Assembly (NCBI GenBank): GCA_938028665.1
Contig: CALIMB010000056.1
Span: forward strand, 1 to 32,937
Reading direction: 5' to 3'
DNA length: 32,937 nucleotides
Source: an uncultured Thermomicrobium sp.
GTDB taxonomy: Bacteria; Chloroflexota; Chloroflexia; Thermomicrobiales; Thermomicrobiaceae
Every line of letters starts with the position of its first letter. Within the stretch, counting starts at the first letter, position 1. The translations under genes and the position numbers were made by a program. This document shows positions 26,686 through 32,937 of this stretch, piece by piece. Below the pieces are notes generated by a model. That model ran no database searches, was not told where the DNA came from, and saw only the letters and a list, made by a program, of their open reading frames with translations.

Positions 26686-27942
26686 TTACGCAGCCGTCGT
26701 CTCGGGCAAGAGCGCGTGCTGACGTCGAACGGGACGCTTGTTGTCGATCTGGCTCAGATGCTTGGCGAGTGCCTCGAGACTGGCGAAGTTATGGATGGGC
26801 ATGAAGTCATCGATATACGGTAGAGCAGCTTGCATACCCCGCGTCAGCGGTTCATACCGTGGGGAACCGAGCAACGGGTTGAGCCAGATCAGGCGATAGC
26901 AGCTCCGTTGGAGTCGTGCCATCTCTTGGGCGAGAAGCTGCGGATCTCCCCGGTCCCAACCATCACTAATGATGAGCACCACGGCTCCGTTCCGGAGGAC
27001 GCGGCGTGCCCACTCTTGGTTGAACGTCTGCAGAGATTGTCCGATGCGCGTGCCTCCAGACCAATCTTGCACCTCCCGGGCAACGCGCCGCATCGCCTGA
27101 TCGATGTCCTGGTGTTTGAGGAGCCGTGTGACCCGCGTAAGTCGGGTCCCGAACACGAACGCCTCGACCTTGGCCATGCCGTTCTCAATCGCGTAGATAA
27201 ACTGCAAGAGGATCCGGCTGTAACGATCCATTGACCCGCTGACGTCGCAGATAACAACAAGCTGGCGGGGCTTGGTCTTCGTCTCCCGGCGTGCGATCGT
27301 CAGGGGAACCCCACCGGTTTGCAGTGATCGTCGCATTGTTCGTCGGGGATCAATGAAACGGCCCTTTGATGAAGCGATCTTGCGTCGGGAGCGCCGGCGG
27401 CCGATCTCCCACGTCAGCTGCTGCATGAAGCGACGAATTTGTGTGAGCTCCTCTTCCGTGCAGTCCGCAAAGTCTTTTTCGCGGAGCACTTCTACCGGGC
27501 TATAGCTAAAAGTATCAGCGAGTGATTCTTCGTCGCTGGCCGCTCCGGTGTCTTCCTCCTCACCAGCCTCAACAGTTTCGAGTCGGCGACCGCGCATACC
27601 CTTCAACGTGGTACTCTCTGCCTCCTCCGCCTCTTCACCTTCTTCGGGTGCCAGCTCGATCAGCTCCTCTGGCTCGATCTCCTGCTGAAGTAAACCGTCA
27701 CTGTATTCAGGCTTCGCCCGCCAATAAAGGTCAAAGAGTCGATCGAAGACTGGCATATCGTCTTTGTGTGTCACCAAACAGGCACGAGCTGCCTCTCGGA
27801 ATTCTTCCCGACGGCTAATGTCGATGTGCTCGATCGCGCGGACGAAGTCCATGGCCTGTCCAGTAGTGGTATTGACGCCGGCGCGCCGCAACAGGCGGGC
27901 AAAGGTTAGTGCGCGCTGGGCAAAGTTCATCATCGCAGTCAT
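26686..27942 (-). CDS. coxE: CoxE-like von Willebrand factor A domain protein
   Basis: A 418-residue protein. The C-terminal VWA domain (about 226-400) has the metal-ion site D233-V-S235-G-S237 in VICDVSGSMDRYS and a later LIISDGWDRGD loop. A middle acidic segment (about 88-135, Glu-rich) and a basic stretch, RRRSRRK (182-188), precede it. In CO dehydrogenase clusters CoxE works with the AAA+ ATPase CoxD in maturing the Mo-Cu active site, as shown for form I enzymes; for form II the role is inferred by homology. ATG 27942 has GAGGTG upstream, 31 nt after coxD. Confidence 0.93.
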   Translation of the reverse strand: MTAMMNFAQRALTFARLLRRAGVNTTTGQAMDFVRAIEHIDISRREEFREAARACLVTHKDDMPVFDRLFDLYWRAKPEYSDGLLQQEIEPEELIELAPEEGEEAEEAESTTLKGMRGRRLETVEAGEEEDTGAASDEESLADTFSYSPVEVLREKDFADCTEEELTQIRRFMQQLTWEIGRRRSRRKIASSKGRFIDPRRTMRRSLQTGGVPLTIARRETKTKPRQLVVICDVSGSMDRYSRILLQFIYAIENGMAKVEAFVFGTRLTRVTRLLKHQDIDQAMRRVAREVQDWSGGTRIGQSLQTFNQEWARRVLRNGAVVLIISDGWDRGDPQLLAQEMARLQRSCYRLIWLNPLLGSPRYEPLTRGMQAALPYIDDFMPIHNFASLEALAKHLSQIDNKRPVRRQHALLPETTAA

Positions 27943-27973
27943 TGGTACCGCACCTCAGCGAAGCGGATGTCCC

Positions 27974-28870
27974 TCATTCCTGGGTCGCTGCAGTAACCAA
28001 TTCCTCGAGCCGCTTCTTCCGAATATGCTGGAGATCCTCCTGGTGTTTGAGGATCGCACCGAGCGTGGCGGAGGTAATCTCCAGACTGAGCTGGCTCTGG
28101 TTCAGTGCAAGAAGCGCTGCGGCCCAGTCGAGTGTCTCAGCCACACCTGGGAGCTTGTAAAGATCCTCGTGCCGCAGGGCCTGAATGAAGCGGGCGACTT
28201 GCAGTGCCAGTCGCTCGGGAATGCCAGGCAGCTTGACCCGCAGAATCTCGAATTCCTTCTCAAGCGATGGGTAGTCGATCCAATGATAGAGGCAACGTCG
28301 CTTCAGCGCGTCATGGAGTTCTCGTGTTCGGTTCGAGGTGATGATGACATATGGGGGGTATTCGGCCCGGATCGTCCCGATTTCGGGAATTGTGATCTGG
28401 AAATCGGACAGCAGCTCGAGCAAGAAGGCTTCGAACTCCTCATCGGCACGGTCGATCTCATCGATCAAGAGAACGGGCGACTGCCCACGATGCCGAATTG
28501 CTTTCAGCAGTGGGCGCTCGATCAAGAACTCTTCGCTGAAGATCTCGTGCATTGCCGTATCCCAGCCAATTTGCTGGTCCTCCAACAGGCGGATGGCCAG
28601 CATCTGACGTGGGTAATTCCACTCGTAGACTGCGTGGTTGACGTCAAGCCCCTCGTAGCACTGGAGCCGAATGAGCTCTGTGTCCAAGACCTGCGCCAGA
28701 ACCTTGGCGACTTCCGTCTTTCCCACACCAGCTTCCCCTTCGAGGAGTAGCGGTTTGGGAAGCTTGAGTGCCAAGAAAATTGCCGTCGCCAAACTCGTAT
28801 CACTGACGTAGCGATGCGCCGCAAGCGCTCGCTGCACTGCCTCAACCGATGTCAGTTCTGCAACTCTCAC
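27974..28870 (-). CDS. coxD: CoxD-like MoxR-family AAA+ ATPase
   Basis: A 298-residue AAA+ ATPase of the MoxR group. Walker A GEAGVGKT is at 45-52, Walker B VLLIDEIDRAD starts at 133, and the sensor-1 region YVIITSNRTREL follows. MoxR/CoxD proteins act with a VWA partner to remodel metal enzymes; CoxD is reported to be needed for the sulfur/copper step in form I CO dehydrogenase. It starts with GTG 28870 after GAGGTGAGGC. It is separated from coxM by 120 nt holding a terminator-like hairpin and a possible own promoter. Confidence 0.94.
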   Translation of the reverse strand: MRVAELTSVEAVQRALAAHRYVSDTSLATAIFLALKLPKPLLLEGEAGVGKTEVAKVLAQVLDTELIRLQCYEGLDVNHAVYEWNYPRQMLAIRLLEDQQIGWDTAMHEIFSEEFLIERPLLKAIRHRGQSPVLLIDEIDRADEEFEAFLLELLSDFQITIPEIGTIRAEYPPYVIITSNRTRELHDALKRRCLYHWIDYPSLEKEFEILRVKLPGIPERLALQVARFIQALRHEDLYKLPGVAETLDWAAALLALNQSQLSLEITSATLGAILKHQEDLQHIRKKRLEELVTAATQE

Positions 28871-28905
28871 GCCTCACCTCAACTCTTCGGATGCGCCGGC
28901 TCCGT

Positions 28906-28933
28906 AGTATACCAAAGTACGGTACAGAAGGAA
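28906..28933 (-). promoter_or_regulatory. Possible promoter for coxD-coxE genes
   Basis: On the minus strand TATACT (28911-28906) is a good -10 match and TTCCTT (28933-28928) a weak -35, 16 bases apart. It lies just downstream of the terminator-like hairpin and about 36 nt before the coxD GTG. If used, it would separate expression of the accessory genes from the structural genes. Confidence 0.3.
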
Positions 28934-28965
28934 CAGAGAAACGCCCGGAGAGCTATCTCCGGGCG
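28930..28965 (-). terminator. Terminator-like hairpin after coxM
   Basis: A perfect 10-bp GC-rich stem, CGCCCGGAGA (28942-28951) and TCTCCGGGCG (28956-28965), has a 4-nt loop. On the minus strand the stem is followed by TTTCTCTGTTCC, an imperfect T-rich tail. It lies 26 nt after the coxM stop and before coxD. It could end the structural transcript or only attenuate it. Confidence 0.6.
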
Positions 28966-28990
28966 ATCGAACTTCCAGCTGCAGCACGAC

Positions 28991-29857
28991 TCAGCCGCGG
29001 GCGCGCTCGATGGCGGCGGTCAGTGCGCGCTTCACGAAGACGCGGGTGAGATGGGCCCGGTACTCGTCACTTGCAAAGATATCGCTGTTGAACGTCATCC
29101 CCTCGCTCGCCAGCTGGCTTGCTGCCTCGATGGCTGCCGCAGTCGGTTCCTGGCCTGTCAACGCTTGCTCGACATTTTGTCGCCGCACGGCGTAGGGTCC
29201 CGCACCGGTCACGCCGACGCGTACCGCGGCGACTTTGCCATCGTCGCCCAAGGTGACGACGGCCGCGGCACCAACAACAGCATAGCCAGACGCTGGGTTG
29301 GCAAACTTCTGATAGGACATCCCCGTATGGGCAGGTGGCTTGGGGAAGGAGATCTCGGTGAGAATCTCGTTCGGTTGCAGCGCTGTCGTGAAGAGATCGA
29401 CGAAGAACTGATCTGCGGGGATGGTGCGTTCACCATCCGGACCAAAGGCCGTGAGTTCGGCACCAAGGGCAAGGACAACAGCAGGTAAATCAGCGGCAGG
29501 ATCAGCATGGGCGAGCGCACCACCAATCGTCCCCATGTTGCGCACTTGGAGATCGCCGATCACCTCGATCGCCTCGGGCAAAATGGGCAGGACCTGCCGG
29601 ACAAGCTCCGAACGCTGAATATCGTCGTAGCGGGTGGTCGCGCCAATGACAATACGGTCGCCACGATCGCGAATGCCAGCGAGTTCAGGGACACGCGAAA
29701 TATCGATCAAAGCGGGAGGGCTAGCCAGGCGCAGCTTCATGGCTGGGATAAGGCTATGCCCGCCAGCCAAGAGCTTGGCATCGGGGTTCTCCATCAGGAG
29801 CTTAAGCGCCTCTTGGACGGAACCCGCCCGATAGTAGGTGAACGCACTTGGATACAT
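28991..29857 (-). CDS. coxM: CO dehydrogenase-type medium (FAD) subunit
   Basis: The 288-residue flavoprotein subunit passes electrons from the 2Fe-2S clusters to an acceptor. FAD-binding motifs are present: AGGHSL (31-36) and TIGGALAHADP (110-120), both typical of CoxM-like proteins of the xanthine oxidase family. The later QKFANPASGYAVVGAAA segment is also conserved. Length matches the family. It follows coxL after 56 nt (with a hairpin between). The S-L-M order is characteristic of form II clusters; form I clusters run M-S-L. Confidence 0.93.
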   Translation of the reverse strand: MYPSAFTYYRAGSVQEALKLLMENPDAKLLAGGHSLIPAMKLRLASPPALIDISRVPELAGIRDRGDRIVIGATTRYDDIQRSELVRQVLPILPEAIEVIGDLQVRNMGTIGGALAHADPAADLPAVVLALGAELTAFGPDGERTIPADQFFVDLFTTALQPNEILTEISFPKPPAHTGMSYQKFANPASGYAVVGAAAVVTLGDDGKVAAVRVGVTGAGPYAVRRQNVEQALTGQEPTAAAIEAASQLASEGMTFNSDIFASDEYRAHLTRVFVKRALTAAIERARG

Positions 29858-29882
29858 TGTTCGCTCCCCTTCCGTTTCCCTG

Positions 29883-29903
29883 GGGGTCGGAGTAGCCGAC
29901 CCC
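29883..29903 (-). promoter_or_regulatory. Intercistronic hairpin between coxL and coxM
   Basis: GGGGTCGG (29883-29890) and CCGACCCC (29896-29903) form a perfect 8-bp stem with a 5-nt loop, 10 nt after the coxL stop. No T-run follows on the minus strand, so a processing or stabilising role is more likely than termination. Confidence 0.35.
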
Positions 29904-29913
29904 GCTATGCGTA

Positions 29914-32265
29914 TCAGCGTGACCGCTCGAGAACAGCTCGCCAGATCCGCTCCGGTGTCAACGGTATGTCGATGTGCTCGATACCGAACGGTGCGAGCGC
30001 ATCGATCACTGCGTTGACGACTGCTGGTGTCGACGCGATGGTTCCGGTCTCGCCAGCCCCCTTCACACCCATTGGGTTCACGGGGGTGGGTGTGACCGTT
30101 CGATCCACAGAGAACGAGGGCAGCATACTTGCCTTTGGGATCGCATAGTCCATCAAGGATGCACTGAGGAGCTGTCCATTGGCGTCATATGCCGCATACT
30201 CATAGACGGCCTGGGCCAATCCTTGGGCAATGCCGCCGTGGACCTGCCCGTCCACAATCATCGGATTAATCACATTCCCTACATCATCGACAGCCACGTA
30301 CTGGAGGAAAGTCACTTTGCCCGTCTCAGGATCGACCTCGACGACACAGATATGGCAGCCAAAGGGGAAGGTGTTGTTCGTCGGATCCCAGAAGTGCGTG
30401 GCTTCCAAGCCGGGCTCGATATCCCGCGGAAGCTTCCAGGCGAGGTATGCCTGGAGGGCCACTTCCTGGATAGTCATACCACGGTCTGGAGCACCCTTGA
30501 CAAAGAAGCGACCGTTTTCGAAGACAACATCTTCCGGTGCCACTTCGAGAAGGTGAGCAGCGATGCGCTGTGCCTTCTCTTTCACTTTCCGACAGGCAGC
30601 GACCAGGGCAGCGCCCCCGACCGCGGTGCTTCGGCTCCCGTAGGTCCCCATCCCAAACGGTACCATTTCGGTGTCGCCGTGGATAACTTCAACATCTTCG
30701 AAGGGGACGCCCAGCTCGTCGGCCACGAGTTGCGCGAAAGTTGTCTCCTCCCCTTGCCCGTGGGGATTCGAGCCGGTGAAGACGGTGACCTTCCCGGTCG
30801 GATGAACGCGGACGATGGCACTTTCCCAGAGACCACCCTGGAAGCCCATCGCCCCTGCAGCTTGAGACGGTGCGAGTCCGCACACCTCGACATAGGTGGA
30901 AAAGCCGATGCCAATATAGCGACCTTGCTGTCGCAGCTCTGCTTGTTGATGACGCAGGTTATCATAATCGACGAGTTCAAGTGCCCGATTCAAAGTTGCC
31001 TCGTAGTCTCCGCTGTCGTAGACCAGCCCGCTTGGCGCGGTATAGGGGAATCGGTCCTTGGGGATAAAGTTCTTGCGGCGGATCTCCACGGGATCCATTC
31101 TCAGTTCGCGGGCCAAAAGATCGACCATACGCTCGAGCAGATATGTCGCCTCTGGCCGGCCCGCCCCACGATAAGCGTCGGTCGGGGTTGTATTGGTGAG
31201 CACACCGAAAACGTCGCAGTGAATTACCGGAATAGCATAGGGTCCCTGCAGCATTAGCCCGAAAAGCCACGTCGGGATACCCGGAGCAGCGGTGGAGAGA
31301 TACGCACCCAAATTCGCATAAGCCCGAACGCGAACACCCGTGATGGTCCCGTCGCGCTGCGCAGCAATATCGACATATTGGACGTGATCGCGCCCGTGGA
31401 TGGTCGCCACGTAGTTCTCCTGCCGTGTCTCAATCCACTTAATTGGGCGACCAAGATCACGGCTCAGCGCTGCGGCGATCATTTCTCCGGCGTACATCGG
31501 AATCTTGCTGCCGAAGCCGCCGCCCACGTCAGTAGCAATGACGCGGATCCGTGTCTCGGGGAGTCCCGTCACAGCAGAGAGAAGCAACCGATGGATGTGA
31601 GGATTCTGGCTGGTGCACCAGATGGTGAGTTCGCCAGTGCCCGGATTGTATGCTGCAAGAGCACCACGCGGTTCCATTGCCGTTGGAATCAAGCGATGGT
31701 TGATGAGGCGGCGTGACAATCGTACTTCAGCTTCCTTCCAAGCAGCGTCGAAATCGCCCGAGTGTAGCTTCCAGTGGAAGGCAAGATTATTCGGAACCTC
31801 TTCGTAGAGCTGAGGTGCTCCCGCTTCAAGAGCCTTTTCTTGATCCACAACCGCAGGCAAGGGTTCATATTCGACCTCGATCGCCTCCAGGGCATCCTGA
31901 GCGACGTACCGATCTTCGGCCACGACCACCGCCACGGCATCGCCGACGTAGCGGACCTTATCCACGGCGACAGCTCGATACGTCGGAACCTTTAGGTCAC
32001 TGTCTGGAACGAGCCATGCACACGGCACCGGGGCGAGTTTATCAATGAGATCCTGGCCGGTGTACACGGCAACGACACCGCGCATGACACGGGCCTTACT
32101 CGTGTCGATTCGCACAATCCGCGCGTGTGCGTGCGGACTGCGCTTAATCGCCATCACCAACGTTCCTGGAAGCCGAATATGGTCAGTGAAATTGCCACGG
32201 CCAGTGATCAGGCGTGGGTCTTCCCGTCGCTTAATCGGTGCCCCAAAGAGTTTTGTGACAGCCAT
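29914..32265 (-). CDS. coxL: Form II CO dehydrogenase-type large (Mo) subunit
   Basis: A 783-residue molybdenum hydroxylase catalytic subunit. The active-site loop reads AYRGAGR (364-370), the signature of form II CoxL-like enzymes; true form I CO dehydrogenases have AYxCSFR with the Cu-binding Cys. Other family features are VGGGFGSK (248-254) and the catalytic Glu E739 in GVKGAGETG. It binds Mo-pterin-cytosine dinucleotide in the cytoplasm and works as an (LMS)2 complex. Whether form II enzymes oxidise CO at useful rates is debated, and other aldehyde or heterocycle substrates are possible. ATG 32265 follows AAAGGAGGGAG, 57 nt after coxS. Confidence 0.94.
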   Translation of the reverse strand: MAVTKLFGAPIKRREDPRLITGRGNFTDHIRLPGTLVMAIKRSPHAHARIVRIDTSKARVMRGVVAVYTGQDLIDKLAPVPCAWLVPDSDLKVPTYRAVAVDKVRYVGDAVAVVVAEDRYVAQDALEAIEVEYEPLPAVVDQEKALEAGAPQLYEEVPNNLAFHWKLHSGDFDAAWKEAEVRLSRRLINHRLIPTAMEPRGALAAYNPGTGELTIWCTSQNPHIHRLLLSAVTGLPETRIRVIATDVGGGFGSKIPMYAGEMIAAALSRDLGRPIKWIETRQENYVATIHGRDHVQYVDIAAQRDGTITGVRVRAYANLGAYLSTAAPGIPTWLFGLMLQGPYAIPVIHCDVFGVLTNTTPTDAYRGAGRPEATYLLERMVDLLARELRMDPVEIRRKNFIPKDRFPYTAPSGLVYDSGDYEATLNRALELVDYDNLRHQQAELRQQGRYIGIGFSTYVEVCGLAPSQAAGAMGFQGGLWESAIVRVHPTGKVTVFTGSNPHGQGEETTFAQLVADELGVPFEDVEVIHGDTEMVPFGMGTYGSRSTAVGGAALVAACRKVKEKAQRIAAHLLEVAPEDVVFENGRFFVKGAPDRGMTIQEVALQAYLAWKLPRDIEPGLEATHFWDPTNNTFPFGCHICVVEVDPETGKVTFLQYVAVDDVGNVINPMIVDGQVHGGIAQGLAQAVYEYAAYDANGQLLSASLMDYAIPKASMLPSFSVDRTVTPTPVNPMGVKGAGETGTIASTPAVVNAVIDALAPFGIEHIDIPLTPERIWRAVLERSR

Positions 32266-32322
32266 GGCTCCCTCCTTTACTGCGAGGCGACCAGCTTCTA
32301 ATGGATGGGTCCCAGTGCCACA

Positions 32323-32793
32323 TCAGCTCCCACTGCGCATTTTCTCTGCAGCATATTGGATCGCCCGTACGATGTTCTGATAGCCAGTGCAGCGGCAGAG
32401 ATTGCCCTCAATGGCGTGGCGGATTTCCTCTTCTGTGGGGTTCGGGTTCCGCTGCAAGAAGTCGACCGCGGTCATGATCATCCCCGGTGTGCAATAACCG
32501 CACTGCAGACCGTGCTTCTCCCAAAAGCCTTCCTGGACTGGATGCAATTGACCGTCGCGTGCCAAGCCCTCGATGGTCGTAATCTCAGCGCCGTCTGCTT
32601 GGACGGCAAAGACCGTGCAGGACTTGACAGCCTTACCGTTCAGAAGAATCGTGCACGCACCACACTGGCTCGTATCACAACCGATGTGAGTTCCGGTCAG
32701 ATTGAGCACGTCGCGGAGATAATGAACCAGCAAGAGACGTGGTTCGACGTCATGCGTATAGGTGACGCCATTGACCGTGACCGTGATCTGCAT
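32323..32793 (-). CDS. coxS: CO dehydrogenase-type small (2Fe-2S) subunit
   Basis: A 156-residue iron-sulfur subunit with two [2Fe-2S] clusters. The plant-type N-terminal cluster uses C39, C44, C47 and C59 ([10 protein letters not shown]); the C-terminal four-helix cluster uses C98, C101, C133 and C135 ([12 protein letters not shown] and CRCTGYQN). Q97 next to C98 is the residue that usually contacts the pterin cofactor. Length is normal. ATG 32793 has AAAGGAG just upstream. It lies 45 nt after the end of the coxG-like gene, at the head of the visible S-L-M structural genes. Confidence 0.95.
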   Translation of the reverse strand: MQITVTVNGVTYTHDVEPRLLLVHYLRDVLNLTGTHIGCDTSQCGACTILLNGKAVKSCTVFAVQADGAEITTIEGLARDGQLHPVQEGFWEKHGLQCGYCTPGMIMTAVDFLQRNPNPTEEEIRHAIEGNLCRCTGYQNIVRAIQYAAEKMRSGS

Positions 32794-32838
32794 CTGACCG
32801 CTCCTTTCCTTGCTCGTTCCCCAATCCTATTCCCTATG

Positions 32839-32937
32839 TCACGCGCTGGCACTCATTTGCCGCTCGATGCAGGAGAAAAATTGTTCGATCATCCGCTTGG
32901 CGACACCACCGAGCATCCGTTGAGCGACACCAGCGAA
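32839..32937 (-). CDS. coxG: CoxG-like SRPBCC protein, C-terminal end only
   Basis: Only the last 32 residues are in the window. They read FAGVAQRMLGGVAKRMIEQF and on to a stop at 32839-32841. This amphipathic helix, with the LLGGVAKRxIxQFF pattern, is typical of the C-terminus of CoxG (CO dehydrogenase subunit G, SRPBCC fold). CoxG is thought to recruit or anchor the enzyme to the membrane in CO oxidisers. The frame is open to the window edge and is on the same strand as coxS, 45 nt upstream of it. The call rests on a short fragment plus context. Confidence 0.6.
   Translation of the reverse strand, partial: FAGVAQRMLGGVAKRMIEQFFSCIERQMSASA

Noticed and set aside
7681-32937. A c-type cytochrome near the ccm genes
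   Set aside because: None of the called proteins contains a CxxCH heme-binding motif; the CxxC sites present belong to redox, zinc or iron-sulfur motifs.

Overview
The window looks like a bacterial chromosome segment, most likely from a member of the Chloroflexota close to the Thermomicrobia. That placement is inferred from the gene set and from memory of related genomes, not from any search. Many genes start with GTG, spacing is tight with frequent ATGA-type overlaps, and two large same-strand blocks face each other.

Block 1 (1-14529, plus strand) opens inside an F-type ATP synthase operon: atpB (5' cut), E, F, H, A, G, D, C. murA follows and overlaps atpC by its ribosome site. After a structured 113-nt leader comes a complete System I cytochrome c maturation cluster: a ccmG/ResA-like thioredoxin, a four-helix membrane protein, ccmE, ccmF, ccmH, a short ccmI-like protein, ccmA, ccmB, ccmC and ccmD. 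The CcmE carries Cys in place of the heme-binding His, and Phe in place of the following Tyr.

The centre (about 14530-16350) is a nearly 1.8-kb gap between convergent gene blocks. It holds one doubtful small secreted ORF, an AT-rich patch and several hairpins, but no recognised gene.

Block 2 (16351-24326, minus strand) is a compact six-gene operon for a membrane-bound molybdenum enzyme of the DMSO reductase superfamily. In transcription order it encodes a Tat-exported catalytic subunit, a four-cluster ferredoxin subunit, an NrfD/PsrC-type quinone-site anchor, a 67-residue two-helix protein, a TorD-type chaperone, and a 552-residue HdrA/MvhD-like polyferredoxin. The catalytic subunit has a probable Cys ligand to Mo, but a Gly replaces one of the four FS0 cluster cysteines. 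The substrate is not evident. This is the best candidate here for an undescribed respiratory system.

Block 3 (24327-32937, minus strand) is a form II carbon monoxide dehydrogenase-type cluster. In transcription order it contains coxG (3' end only, cut by the window edge), coxS, coxL (motif AYRGAGR), coxM, a terminator-like hairpin, coxD, coxE, two XdhC/CoxI-type proteins, a MocA-like cytidylyltransferase and a Zn-ribbon Nudix hydrolase. The last genes fit maturation of the Mo-cytosine-dinucleotide cofactor. Together the window links ATP synthesis, heme attachment to cytochromes and two distinct molybdoenzyme systems.
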